A stretch of DNA of 64,000 nt, taken from NCBI GenBank assembly GCA_948099385.1, contig CANUEZ040000031.1, forward strand, positions 5,759,001 to 5,823,000, given 5' to 3'. The notes under the pieces were generated by a model, which did no database searches, was not told where the DNA came from, and saw only the letters and a list, made by a program, of their open reading frames with translations. This document shows positions 23,301-38,300 of the stretch, one piece after another. Each line of letters begins with the position of its first letter. The stretch's first letter is position 1. Both the position numbers and the translations under genes were made by a program. The stretch comes from Fasciola hepatica (taxonomy: Eukaryota > Platyhelminthes > Trematoda > Plagiorchiida > Fasciolidae).

Positions 23301-26300
23301 CTGTCATCTGAACCGAATCAACCAACTGGGTTTGTAACCAGACCAACAACCTAGAAGAGCTGGTTGTAAATACCAGGTGGACCAATAATTTTGTGGGCTT
23401 CTTTGTACTGGTAAGTCGAGATCATCCGAAGCCAGACAAATCTTCTTACTAGAGCTAGTGAGACGGGACAGAAAAGTCATCAAGTACGGTAGCACGAAAT
23501 AATACCAGAAGGTCACAAAAGATGCACAGACGATAGCGAAAAATGACCCACTATATAAAACTAGTATGCGAACCCTAGTTGAGGAATAAAAACAATCACC
23601 TTCAGAATCTCAAAAACCGCAATCGACCGTGGGCTCACTTTACCTACCGTGTGAATTCTGACTTATTCGCTCACTGAATTTCACGTATACAGACGCAAAC
23701 AAACATTACGAACCTGCAAGTCCCGAACCATCACCTTGCCTTCGCCACGTGCATTGATCATCGAGGCTAAACGCAACAGGTCGGTTAGCGGTTTTTCATT
23801 CGGACCATTCGAATCCTGCGGTTTGTGACCGCCCTCAGACAGGGATCGAATCAGATCGGGAAGAAAAGGCTCAAAATTCTCCACACGTACTACGAATGGA
23901 CGACCGAAACCGAGGCATCTGAATGACAAAGAGAGCAGCAGAGTAGACGGTACTGTTTATGGGGGATCGCGTTCAATCAGATGGAGGAGGGGGGCGAATG
24001 AATTCAGCTTATTTATACACAATATAAATATTGTCAGCTTGAAAGGATGTTCAATCCTACGAAACAATCGGAAGTTTGAGAGCAGAAAGACTCACTCACT
24101 ACGCGCACGTCAATCATACATCAGTTCTATATCTCGTCAATATGATTCTAAACTCCGTTGTGAATATAATGACCATGAACTCCAAATGGAGTCCTGTAGG
24201 CACAGCATAACCCTAAACAACAGAGCGGATATGGAGAGAAAGAAACACGCTAGTGACTTTAATCATCGGGCTGGATCCACGTATCAAGCACGATCCATGT
24301 GTCAGGCGCACTTCGTGCAACGACAGTGGCCTTCCGACGGTATTAACCACACATTTATCCACAACTGAAGTGATCGGAACATTCCCGATGGCTTAAAAGA
24401 CCCCTTCCCCCATGGCACTGTAAAAGACGTTGAAACATGCTTTTCCCGAAATAATCTTGAAAAGAAAAACATAGCACTATTTATGTCTGAGACGATTTCG
24501 CTGCATCTCAACATGGTGCATACTGCAGAACGATACTGTTTATATAAGTTCATGTAAAACCATATTGTTCGACAAATATAGGGGAAATTACAATAGTCAA
24601 GTTACGTCACCATGGTAAAGACATTAACAAAGAGCTGTTTCTGCTGACACAATATAGGTTTCCATCGATGTATGACAATAGCTTCAACAAACCTCAAAAG
24701 CCTGGTATTCCTTGCCACGTAAAGGACCCGAAACGTAGTGCTTCGGTCAGCTGGATGTTGCGTCATCAGAAGATGACGAGCGACGGCCGACGACGGGATC
24801 TTATGGTTTCGAACGTTGTCATTATGCCTTCGATCTGACCCTGATTGCATCATAAAACGTTGTACCCTATTTGGAATGTATTCAATCACTCGGTTGCGTA
24901 ACTGCCGCTCTATTTGACCCACGTAGGTTGCTCCGCAACTACACTGAAATTGGTAAATCATATTCGATTTGGTGTACAGAGATGGACGTTGTTTCACCGA
25001 GAGTGTGGGGATCTCAATCGTTCGATGAACAATTCTGAGGTCAGCTGCATATGTTCGGGCAAGCGCTGATCCAAGTCGAACAAGACGAACAAAAATCATG
25101 ACCCCAAGACTGGGAGTGACAGAGAACCCTATCAGGTCTCAATAGGTCAGGGGCGTGGTAACTAGTCGGGTGACAGCGAACTTCCAGCCATGGCGACTAC
25201 CACTACCACTGTGAATGGCAGTGGCCCGGTTCAACCTCTGTATGCCTGGGCTGAGACAGTCTGAAAGAACTCGACTATCGCTAGTTCTGAAAACATAACT
25301 TTCCCGACACAAATTTGAACATAGAAGTCAATAGCATTAGATTGCACGATGTATTCCGGATCATTTCGCTGCATCTTCACTAGGGCATACTGCTAGTTCA
25401 TTCGCCAGGGATATTTCTTTTCGTATGCGTATTCCTCGTCAACTTCGTCCTGCACCATTTGTCTTCCGAAGCCATAGGTAAAAAAGCCGCACAATAGTCA
25501 GTCTGCAACTTGGAGGAGTTGGGGTTCGCGTATGGCTTCTACGGTTATAATCTCTATTCCCGACTGTGACACAAGGAACGAGGTTCGAATTCGGAATGAA
25601 TGGGGTCAATGCTGTGCGAAATGCTTGGTGAACTTACACGGTTAAGAAGAATCTAAAAACCTGCTGAAATCAACAATAAGAACGCAAAAGATGAACGACT
25701 TACTAGGGCGTTTCAATGCAACTAAGTACCTTTTGTCAACTGAGGCATTGCTAAAACCATCGGAGCTCTGTGAGAGAGCAAGTCGAGTGCACCAAGTGGC
25801 GCGTTCCATTGCATTTTCACAACTACAGACTGCAATCAATGTGACCGTTTTCATATGACACACAATGCAAGCCATTAAAGCATAAACACGTAATCGAATG
25901 GAGGTCTTCTCCGATTTAAGAACTGTGTTGTGTTGCACAATTCAGACAGGAGAAAACGGTGCTGACAGTGCACAACCAGAGTGCCGAGTATGTGTAAAAG
26001 TGACGTTGTAAAATAGGCCTAGCAAGAAAATAAAATCTGAGAGGCAAAGAATCGAAACACCTGTGCTGGATCTAGAAAATGAATAAATAGCACTGCCTTC
26101 GTGAAACACTGCATCAGCCCTTGAATCAAAGTGAAGTGCTTGCAGACGGTGTTCGTTGAATGCAGAAGAAAGAAGCAGGGCTGAATGACAGGTGATTGAC
26201 CATTTAAATAAAGTGTAAAAAACTGAGAAACATCTACAAAGTCTTTTAAGCAAGATTTACTTGATGGTTTAGGGAACATGCAGAAGTAGAAATCTGTGAC

Positions 26301-29300
26301 AGGAAAGCACATTGATTCCTTATTAGAAATTCCTCCAATTTTTGGTTTCTCCTAGGTCCCGTGCTCTCCGCCTCTGGCTTCAAGGAACTGCTTCTGGAAG
26401 CAGCAATCGTACTCCGATGATCCACGCGACAAGCGAGCCAAACCAGATGAAATTTCAAAATCTAGGCAACACAATGCCCTCGGTGCTATGGAATCAGCCT
26501 CGGTGGAATGGCTAGACGAGATCGTACGACGATCAATCGGCCTTGAAAGTGATGGTCTCAGTAGACTTCAAAACAGGTGGTCCGATATAAAGTTTACTTT
26601 ATGGAACCCTGCTGCTTTGCTGGTTGCACTTGGTTGTAAAACATTAGCGAGTGTAGCTCTGGTGCGAACGCAATAGTCATCCTCCTGCTACGGGCTCCAA
26701 AACAATACTATGACAGCCCACAGCACTTGAAACGCAGATTCACATAAACTCTCTCGTGGGTCATTTTCCGGCACTGACACTGTGTATCTTCATTTAGAAA
26801 AGTCACCAAAATGTTTCCTACGCGAACGCTTTCACTGAAGTTCCTAACCATACGTGATAAGCCAATGCCATCATGGCACACTGTCTCAACTTCCAGACGT
26901 TTTTGTTTGTTGACAGAATGCATGAAACCGGTAGCCGTCACAGAAACTGACAGTAGGGTGACTGAAACCATGATCGTGTGCACGGTACTTGACGCGAATA
27001 AGAAAATAGTGATTAGTTATCGTTTGATGTTGCGAATAAAAAAAACCGTTGGACTGGAAAATCTCGGATAATTTCAGCTCAGTCAAATCAACCTCGCACT
27101 TCTGTGCTCCGGCTTTGGTGGCTATCTCCCAGCATCGGTGAGTTGAGGGTAGAGTAAACAGAACCGTATGATGAAAAAGAACCGAGAACAAAGTGATAAA
27201 CGGAAATCACAAACAAAAAGAGTCACAATGTAGCTACGCCGCCGGCCACAACATCTAGCCATATCTCTTCATGCCCCCCCCCCCCTTAGCCAGCTGGTAG
27301 GCGAGTTTCGTGTACCCCAACTCGGAAGTCTGACATTTTCTACATAATCAAGTTTACTGGTCACGGTCTTCCCATCTCTTTTTCATGTCACAGACTGACC
27401 ACATCGACCTATATTTTCCCTCTACCCACCTGGGAGAACAGTGTATGCTGAAAAAGCCTACCGTTAGGCATGTGTAACATATATCGCAGCCATTTTAACC
27501 AGCTTAGATTCACTACTTGATCCACAGACCGACCACTGATTCCCAAAACCCTACGCTTTATGCCAGCATTGTTAATGCGGTGTTCTCATCATATCCGAGC
27601 ATACTACGGAGACATCGATGCTCAAACACTGATAGTCTTCGCCTATCTTCTATCCCTAACGGCCATGTTTCTGAGCCGCACAAAAGAGCCGATTTGACGG
27701 CCGCAGTGTATACTCGATCCTCAACGGACAATCGGATGTCACACGGGTGCCACGGATGGCTCAGACCGACAAAAGCCGAACACGCCTGCTGTATACGAAA
27801 TAATACCTCATCCAATAGGAGTTGCAAGCGGAGGTCAAATGCCCAGGCCTTCCATAGAAATCGCAGAACAGAACACGGGTGACGAAACACATGTGTGACA
27901 GCAACGTTTCTCGAAGACCAATTCGGTTCATTTGCGTAAATTTTCATTTGAAGCCTCGCAGAAACACCATGCCAGGAGGGAGAGAATTCTAAGCAAAGAG
28001 GATTTCAGTGAAAATCATGTATACGAAGAAAATATTAAATGATAGTGGCATCGAGTTGTCATCTTATGTCCCCAAAAATCCGGTGGGTGGATTTCGTGGA
28101 ACCCAGTCCGACAGCCTAACACGTCCCACTCGGTCAAGTCTAGTGGTTTAGATTCTCATGTCCTCTAATCATATTCCATGGAGTGACCACTTCAACCCAA
28201 CCCCCAATTGACATTAGCCTCAGCGGACAATGTACGCCGTGTGTCTGCTTGCGAGCATGCGCAAAACTTATTACAAGCAGCATTAGCGCTACACATCTGG
28301 CATTGTATCAACACGTGATAAGGTGACCGTATCAAATTCGAGAGATACTGAAATCAATGAAAGATGATCACTGTTTAAAACAGATGTAGATGGATCTTTG
28401 AGCACCAGTTATGGAGAATGGGCTTATTAACAAAGAAGCAACTGAGAATAAAGAGTTCCATGGGTTCACCACAAATCATCCGATACGAGAGTTCCCTTTT
28501 CCACCAAGCTTGAACTGGTGGTTTCTAAAGAACAAATACTTGATTTGAAGAAATCCCGAGGACATCATTTTGTATAATGGCCTTTGAAGTACCATTCGGC
28601 AGTTCTAAGGACTTTGACAAGTGCATTTTGTTTGTTGGCTTTTCAATGCCAACTCTCGGAAAGGATACGTAAAGTAAGAACGCAATGTTGGCGTGACCCA
28701 ACAAAAACTGGTTGGTCTCGTGAGCGATAATGCTAAGACATTTACCGATCCATGTTAAGTTTAATTTCACCATGACCATCATCATTATCATGAACAACAA
28801 CTGTGTGACTTGCAGGGAACATCGGATGCTAAAGACCGAGTTGTGTCCCTCAGAGACGGTGTGCGTGTTTTGTGAACTGTACTTCCTTTTATCTAGGTTA
28901 AAACATTCAGTCTGTCCCTCCATCAGTTACAGAATACCCGAGGTCTTTAACTGTCGTGCACATTATTGCGTGCTGATGTTCAGTGAATGCAGTCATATCG
29001 ATGAGGTTTCGGTGTACGTGAGGGCACTTGACATTTAGTGTGATTTAATACGTAGACAATCTCAGTAAGAATAAAATACCCCAATAGGGCAGCGATTGAA
29101 ATCAACTGAAACCGACTGACTTAAAAACAAACCGCACTTGACAACCGACTGGTCAACAAAATATTTACAAATAAACGCGAAAAGTTTAAGCGATCAATAA
29201 GCACAAGGGCGGCTTACCGGTCAACAGTTGTAAGTGACTGGTCAGGTAATTTAAGCGCGATACACAGAATACACAACGAAACCCGCTGGTTACCTGAAAT

Positions 29301-32300
29301 GAATGGATTAGCCAATCAGTCGAAGCGAGGATTATCTCGATATAAAATATTTTCGTCAAGCACAATTCGGACATGCGCTACGCTTGAACGAAAATAAACT
29401 CCTCTAGTTGTGGATGGCGGGTGATTTCAGATGTTCCGTCCGTGAGGTGGCAAAAATGTATGGAAACAATAACCAGTATACCAGGCCCAGTAGGATGGCG
29501 CAGGCTTTCGGTAAGGGGTCTCAGTGATCCGTCCGGCGAATGGTTGAATACGTTAGGTGACACGACTAGGTGCCGCGACCTTTGGTATTCCTGAATTGGA
29601 GCCATCTCTTGGTCTGCATGATTATCCTAAATGATTACTCTTCTGTTTGTTTTGCTCATTTGGCCTCTCTTCGTCTCACTCACAATTAGACGACGCTGGG
29701 ATGCACCAAAACAAACCAGAGCATAGAACTGTGAGGATATTTGTTGGGAGAACTGAATGAAAATTGCAGTGCACAAGCGTACCTGACATCCACATCCTCA
29801 CGACCGGCACTGACAAAATTGAGACGTGATGTAACACCAAACTGTTGCCGGATTGGATCCAGAATTATTTCTTCTACGGACGAGGGAAGTTTCCGTTTAG
29901 AATTTATCACCCACGGCGTTTGGGGCAGTCGACGACTGAACTTCGCGTAACGTCCAGCTAATGTGATCTGGATGGGACGCTCTAGAATGATCCTGGCTAT
30001 CCTGGGCAGATTTGGTTTGGTGTGTAATCTGAAAAATAGCAAAAAGTGCGTTTTCCTTTTGACATATGTTAGACTGTATTTTGTGATCGACTGTGGTTTA
30101 TTGTGGGGAAACATTATTGTATCCGCGGGGTGAAATATAGAGGTCAACAGTAACACATCGGAATAGGACGCTCAAAAAAACTGTCTCAGAAACAAATGAA
30201 CGATCGGTAAGGAGCCGGGTGACGGCAGATGACTGCCCAAGACCAGTGACTAGGTTCGGTGATGGGGTTCAAACCTCTGACTTATAAAGTGACAAGAAAA
30301 CGGTCTAAACGACCAGACCATCACCGGCCACCATCTTGTACGTAAACACCCCTTTAACAATTCTGAGCGTACGATTGGTTTCACAACATTTACTGAGATG
30401 TCTGGATACAAACAAAGGCTGGTTGTCAAACGTAAAAAAGTTAATGTGTGGACGTGATCACTTCCGCGTACTTCAGTGTGTTTATCGTCTGTTTGATTCT
30501 TGACGTTACGTGGGCGGTCTTGTCAGGGTTATGGTATTGTCTATCTGTCGGAACACATCAACAGACCAAGTGGGCAAACTGAAATGCTCAGATAATCAGG
30601 CTTTAAAATGAATTCACTTGTGCGGTACATCTCCATCTGGTGGTGATCGGTTTGCTTTAAGTGAACTTGAATAGAGGAGTCGGGGGCTAGTTAATGATCG
30701 TGCAAACGGGTCCGTTGTTGCGCGTCTGCTTGATCTCCACAGTCTCCGTAGCATTTCCGGAATGAGGTAACGTAAAACATTTTGATCAATCGTAGAGGTT
30801 CAGAAAATTTTCACCGGTGAATAAGGCAGAAATTAAGGTGCCGATCGGTGTGAGCTGGACAATGATTTCGGCACCGTACTTGTTTGATTCTTTGTCAGTT
30901 GGAATACAGTCATCAACAACCATATGGCAAAACATTACGCACCGCGACAATGTGTACACATTTTTCTAAAGACAGACGTGCGTTTTCGTGTACTCGTAGT
31001 TGATATGAAAGTCGGTTGAGTTTTCGCAACTCGTGATGAAATTTCTGCCTCAACAATAACAATTGGCTTCAATACAGTTCGTGCGAAAAATAGAACTGGT
31101 CTGACGGAATTAAAGGGCTCACAGTGGATTTTTCAATATTGTTCGCTGGAGCACAAAGAGATACACAGGGTACCAACACCTGATGTCACCAGCCGCAGTC
31201 ATATTCTGAGGGAATGAAAAATGGGGATTCTAAAAAATACTAGATAAATAGCACACAAAATATCGGACTTACGCCAAACATGTGGACGGAGTCCGCTGCC
31301 ACAACTGTTTTATCAGATTGGTCATTCGATCACGACCAAATTCGAAGAGCGTCGAATGATCCGCTGGTCTTGGCTTGTTTCGTTCGTTTTTCAGTCGTTT
31401 TGGTTGTGAGTGACTCAGTAAGTCGTTAGCCAGTTTACAAACAAGCTCATTTCCGCTACACTTAGCACGTCCTAAGAACTCGGTACACTCTGCGTGCGTC
31501 TGTGGATCGGACAGCACGGTGGAGACGACCATGCTCACCGCTCCCGGATCACATAGAGTCGGATCAAAATTGTTTGACCGGAGAAATACGGGATCGTGCA
31601 GCTCAGATTCCTGATAAATGCTAGGAACCTGATAAATAGCAGAGGCAAAGAATGAAACGCAATGATGCGGTTTTAGGACAGATGCCACAAACAGTTAGTT
31701 CACAAAACTAACTCAAGATGGAAAGAACGATGACTACACATCGTGTTACAAATCGGTACATGTGGCGCTACTTGTCCCAATGTAGAATTACTAGACCAAA
31801 CTGGACAAGAATTTGTAGTTCAAGAAGTCCAAAGAGGAGGCAGAGTTCCGGTCCCAATACAGGATACTAAGTTCAATACTTTATCTCTTAGTCATTCGAG
31901 ATGATTATCAGCTGTCCGCTTCAATTCGACCTGAAGGGACATGAACGGCAATTAAGAACTGGACAAAGCTCCACTCTTTCGTGCAGAAAGCTCCCGACAG
32001 CCGTGCCGACGTTTTCATTCGATTATTTAAAAGGTTTGCTTCCGTTCACACCAAAATTAGCCATGCCCTAAGTGCAGCAGTTTCGGTTCCTGTCTTTCAG
32101 CGGAGGCCTCCATCGGGAATAAACAAAACGGAGTACGAAGCCATTACGAAGAGAAATATTAATGGTACCACCGACCCGATAAAGAAATTTCGTGAATACA
32201 ACAGCCGCAGTTTTTTTCCATCTCCCAGCACTTCACAATCCACTACTGCTCACGATCGTTTCTCGGGCTCCGAGTCAGCTGGCGTCTAAGGCATCTCCGT

Positions 32301-35300
32301 GCCCTATAGTTTCTGGAATCCGGAAGGATCGATCTGCGCTCATCTAACAGTGCAGCTGAGGATGCAGATATTCATCGTCTCTGTGTGGACTTGGTTCTCG
32401 GGCCTTGAGTAGCAATGCCAACCGAAAATAGGGCATCTTTGATCTGGGCCCATCACTCTTTTGGATCCTGGGCATTTGACTGCATCGACAACCTGGCGAA
32501 TAGTTCTGTTTGAATAACAGGTCGATGGTTATCGTCCAGCAGCAACTACGGAGGACGGTTGGCTTTGGTGTTATTTTGACCACTAACGAGACGTAGGATG
32601 AAACGAGAAACGGACAAGAGCGTGATTGGTGTCTGGAGACACGGACCAAAATGATCGAAAGTCTTGAACTAACCCGCGTTAGTGGTAACCGATGGTAATG
32701 TGGTCGATCTGAATTCAACGCTGTGAAGGCTCGGGTGGACATCAGATTAGTCGGTGCCTCATTGTATCCGAGATATTTGTACTTCTTAGAAATAGCGTTT
32801 AGTCGGAACGTAGGTGGATGACTTGGTCAGCGTTATCAGCTCGATCAGCTGGAATGCGAAGTCGGCCACGAATATAACGTTGCGTCTCTTCTAGGTTTCC
32901 CAATTGAAAATTCAAATATCCAGCAAAAGCCATTACGTCCGTAGAGCGCATGCCGTGGAGCAACTGAAACACATCCTGACAGAAATTGTCTTTGGTCTCA
33001 GGAGAGCTACAGCCAGTTGGAACATATACAGAAACGACAAATAGGCGTTAGCGCTTCATTCTATTGCTCTTGACATGCACAGAACAGTTTAACAAACCGC
33101 ACACAAATGACAGCTGACTGGGATTCAGTCCAGCAGCGCACGTTCAGCTTTCCACTCTCAAAAAGCGACCTTAACGCCAGCCTAACCACAAGCACTAGAT
33201 ACCGAATAGCCCGACACGCGGAGAGTGAAACCAGAACCTGGGCTTCTGTCTGGACAGCGAAGTGTTATCATCGAAATTGGGTTCTGTGTGCGTGTTTTGG
33301 ATACAGGGCACACATCTATTTTGAAGTTTTCAAGATTTCTATCTGGAACTTCCCATCGCTCAGTTTGGCAAAGTGTGTGAACGTTAAAACTAGCGAATGA
33401 AGAATTTGCTTAGATCTGAGAATCGGTTTCCTCCTCTCCCTATCTCTACTTTATTATCCTTACCGAGAGTTGGAAGCGCTCGGAAACGAATCACTGTGGC
33501 TTCTCGTATAAATTTAGAATTTGAATGCGAAGAATGAAGAGTAGGCAGATGAGAAATATTTTTCCGTGGGTCCACTGGAGATTTATGGGCCAATCGTAAT
33601 TCACGGGCGCACACATCACAAACAATTTAGAATCCGTGCTTGCCCAGCTAATAAGGTCATTGTTCTCACACGTAGACATCGCATTATTCTTTGAAGAGGA
33701 AAGCTGTGTGCTACCGGGCACGTCCTCAGGTAATGCACAGGGGAATGACCATTCCGGCATTAAGGTGAATAAGGTGAACTCAGCAAATAAGCGGTTGTGC
33801 ATGATCGGCGGAAGTGCTGCGGGATGTGGCGGGATTCTCCAACTGACAAGTGTTTTCCACTACAAAACACCGCATAAATCTACTGTCGGTGAATGTAGCC
33901 CTCCAATACAGAAGGCCATCGTACTGTTTGTAAAGATCAGTTCACGTAAACAACGACATCAACCTATGAACTCTGGTTAATCGCGATAACGCGACTGGCT
34001 TTCAGTGGGGGAAATAAGCTGTAACCATTACATTCGAGTCCTTGATTGGAATCTCTCCATCTCTCTTTCTCTCGAGCACATCAGGCTGCTCTATCTAGTC
34101 CTATGATGGAATGCATTACAAGTCAAGTCGACAAAACGACCTAGTGCTAGAAAGTTCATCTCAATGAATAAACTGAACTGCAGCACAAATAACCACACTT
34201 ATTTTCCATATCAGAGTCGTACGAAAATGAGTAGTATTGTTTTATATGTGCAGCTCAATTCACAGTAGAAGGAAAACAAGACCAACAGAAGTTCGCTTCT
34301 GCGAGAAAAATCGTTTCATCAACTCACTCCGAGAACATCAGACAGGATGGGCGAAACAATCCAGTACCAAACTTGTCTTTGGGTGATTCGAGATCGTTTC
34401 CATTCTTCCAGATCGAGAACACTGAAGAGACAAGTGATCGGTTCGGATGGAAGACTATCTTTTGCTTGCGAATTTGCATCGCAGAGTGATTTCTGATCCG
34501 TGTAGCGCATGAGCAGACCGTACAAACGGGCCCACATAACGTGCTCACGAAGCATGTGATTAATTGGATCAGTGAGCTGCCAGCCGGGAAAATGAAAGAA
34601 GCGAGGTTGGTAAATAAAGAGAAGAATTTTGGTCCGGATATACTGGGAAGACACTGGACAGTGAATAATTGTTTTCAGTGATCCGTAATCACGTTCTTAC
34701 TCGGCATACAAGTGAGAAAACTGCAGCTGGACTCACGGTTATCGTCTCAGAGTCCTGACGAGGGCAAGCGGGATGTAGCGTTCCATGGTTTCTGTACGAC
34801 GAAGAGCGCTCGGATAGTTTCCGGTTCGATCACCAACAGACTACGCCCTGCGTTTCACGAATACTGTCCCCGACTGGGGAAATTGCTTTAATGCTCTCAA
34901 AGGTCAATTTAGTTCACCCGCCGCTGCATGTCCCATTAGTTGTTAGAAGGTTTATGTACCATGTTTCGTATATACTACACGAAATACCGCTTCTGCGATT
35001 TTTCGTGAACCAAACGATACAGAGAGTGTGTTAGTCCGCCACTACAGTGAATGTGCAAACGAATTTCAGACACGACTCTCATCAATCGACCGATCCTGGA
35101 TAACGTGTCTCAGAGGGGTGCAAAGTGCTATTAAACTCACCCCAGGACAAATGACAAAAACAGCGAATAGGATTGTCAATGCAATGATTTTTTGCCGTCA
35201 ATGGCTCATTTCCAATACCCAGGAACGCTTATTCACGCGTCATTCAACGGTGCTCACATCACCCGTGTTTCGTGAACGAATCTCTGCCAAGCTATACTAG

Positions 35301-38300
35301 CTATAATGTTAAAAGCGGCGACCTCCCATCAACATAGAAGAATGACACGAGGCCCGAGTCTATCTGAGCTGGAACAGGAAGAAAATATTCGCATAAAAGG
35401 ACTCGGAGATGAGTATAAGCCAAATTTCAATTGAAATTTACAGATCGACAATTGATTGTGAACCGACCTTGAGAAAGGTTACCCGCGAAAAGCCAACTGG
35501 CAGCCAACATTTCCGACAACACTGTGCTAACGAAAATAAAAAACACTCACAGATGACAATCACGCGCCCAATCGCTTTTTTATTACACTCCAAATCGAAC
35601 TCCGGTTCGATACCTCAAGATTATTTACAAGTGTATAAGCAATGCTGCCTGATCAGTTTAACGGGACAAATCCGGGAAACATTCTCGTGTGTATCAAAAC
35701 AGATGCGCGCGATTCACACTACCCAGACAAAGTGATTAATTTATGACTGTTACACTAAGTACAAAAGTTAAGGCAGAAGAAGTCAGCCCCAGAGTAACAA
35801 TCTTTTAGTCGGTTTTGGACGATCTGCCACAGTCCAAGCAATCACCGGTAAAGTGACCAACCCACCAAGTTCAAAAGAAAGTCTAGGATTGAACTACGAT
35901 GCACAATCTGAAGAGAAAAAGAAAATCAGCGAAGTCGTGGAAATTCTTGAGAGGAATAAATATTTTCGAACTTCAATCGACATTTTATGTGACAGATGTG
36001 TTATTAAACTACTTTTTACTATATTTTCGGTCTACGTAAAGGTCTTTCCCAGTATTTTACTAGCCATTTATCATCAAGGTCACGCATATTTCTAGCTAAA
36101 GTTTATGGCGCTGAAAAGCAAACCCATTTGAATCCAGCGGGACAAACTGTTCTTCGTTTTCGCCGTAGAAAATCATTTGATTCAGCCATTAATAAAACGT
36201 AGCAACAACAACAAAAAACGGAGAACAAACAGATCAGTTTGCTCCAAACAAACGCGGTCTTCGCTCATCCGATTTAGGTCTGGCTTCCGCAAGATTAACT
36301 AGAGGTCAAACTTGCACTGAAAAATTCAACGCCGAAACGAATTGAGTGAGAACTGCTGTTCTGTTTGACCTCATTACTACGCGCGGCTGTCCACAGGAGG
36401 ACAACGGGTGTGCCGCTAGCTTGGGTACGCGAGTACAGAGCTGGTTCGTCAGTTTACGGTGGTAAATACGCCGCAAACTGTCGAGAGACTGAAAACAGCA
36501 CTTATCGCTGTCACAGACAGAGATACAGACATGAATCAACGAGAACAATTGTTGTTGTTGTTGTTCCTGCTGCTGCTGCTTTTTCTGCTACCAATTCAGT
36601 GGTGATTGCAAAAGGCAACCTAAGCTGAAGGTGGTCCGAAAGTATGGATCGAAAACTTAAGCGATCCACTGATAAGAAATAAGTTCTGGATAATGAACGA
36701 CTATCTAATGTTTCTTGGGCATAAAATGAGCCGAGGAAAAACCGTTTGGAGTAAAGATTAAAACTTTCAGTTCTGACAAGAATACGGTTTCCTCGAGGTA
36801 GTTTGTTAAACACAACAATAAAATCCACGGAACTGAAATTAACTCAACTCTGAATCACTTTAACTCAAAAGAATTTTGTGAGGCTAGTTACATAGCAGAT
36901 TTACAGAGATACTAGAATCAATAGATCAAATCAAGATGTGACTGAGAAAAACAACAAACTTTGTGCAGTGGGAGCAGAAAAAATAACAAAGTAAGAAAGA
37001 AAGAAATATTTACCGAATTTCGCCCCGTTTGGAATGCAAAAGAACCTCGGAGAAGCAAAACAACTGAGGGAGAACCGCCAGCATACTGGTCAAGTTAATT
37101 CAGTATGACTTATGAAAGACTAAATTCTAAACAATGTGGTTTGCACACTGCTATATCCAACAAGGGTGTCCACTCGTATGTCCTCATTTGTCTGCCGAGG
37201 GCTGGTATGCTGGCATAGCACTGATATCCAAAAATCCCCTGATTGTTATTCATATTCTCCGAGGCTGGTCAAGAAGGTTGACTGAGGAATAGCACTATGA
37301 CATTGGGGGATTCTCTTTTCTCTTTTTGTTTACTTCTTTTTATCATGTACTAATGATACAATATTTCAGTAAGGGAATCGCGGCCAACTGGATAAAATCA
37401 CCGGCGGCAAAAGCAGGATTCAAAACCGGAACAGAGGGGTTGAAAGCTCACCATGATAACTGTTTGACCACCGCAGGTCGTTGACAGCAAACCCGTGCAC
37501 GAGGCCTTGTTTGATAATTCACTGTGTGCACATTACATCATACAGCAGTTGCCATCACACCGTCCTATCATCAGTTAATTCGAAAAAACATAAAACCGCG
37601 CTATGCAGTGACGTTCTGTAACAGCGCAAACACTTCGATTTATTATGTTACACAAAAACCTGGCACTTGGACACAAAGGCCTGAAGACTGAAACATCAAA
37701 AGTTATGGACAACTAATTCTGCTGTGCTCTTCGCAGCCAGACGGTAGAGAAACTACAGAACAGATGAGGACTAACCCGTATAACTATTATATAGCGCATT
37801 CATATGATATGAAGATGTCTTTGAGTCAGACAAATATGGAAAATTCCCACATTACTTAACGATTCACGCATGATATTATTAATTCTACAATATCAATGTT
37901 TAATCCGCCACTGAAAAACCATGGAAGCACTGCACAAGTGTTTCATCTTTCTTGGGTGTCATCAGGACTCGAACCCGAGGGCATGACTTATTTATTGCAT
38001 AAAAAGCGAATTACAGTAAAATAAGTGAACTCCACTACTAGCGACCCCACAGGTCATCAAAGGACTGCCTGAGCTGGCTCTCAACGGCTTGTTTCTTTTT
38101 AACACTGCTAGGTATAGCACCCATATGCTACCGACACTGGACGTTTAACAGCCGGTCATCAACATAACGACCAAATATTAAAGAGAACCTTTGCTTAGAA
38201 AGGACATACGTGTAACGGAAGTATTACAAAACAACCCTATCATGATGAGACTGCACCCCGAAATAGTTTGACGGTTTGCGTGCTCCACGACCTTAGGAGT

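Noticed and set aside
31981..32289. 102-codon plus-strand ORF in PUS10 intron 2
   Set aside because: No domain and no splice context. It borders minus-strand LINE debris.
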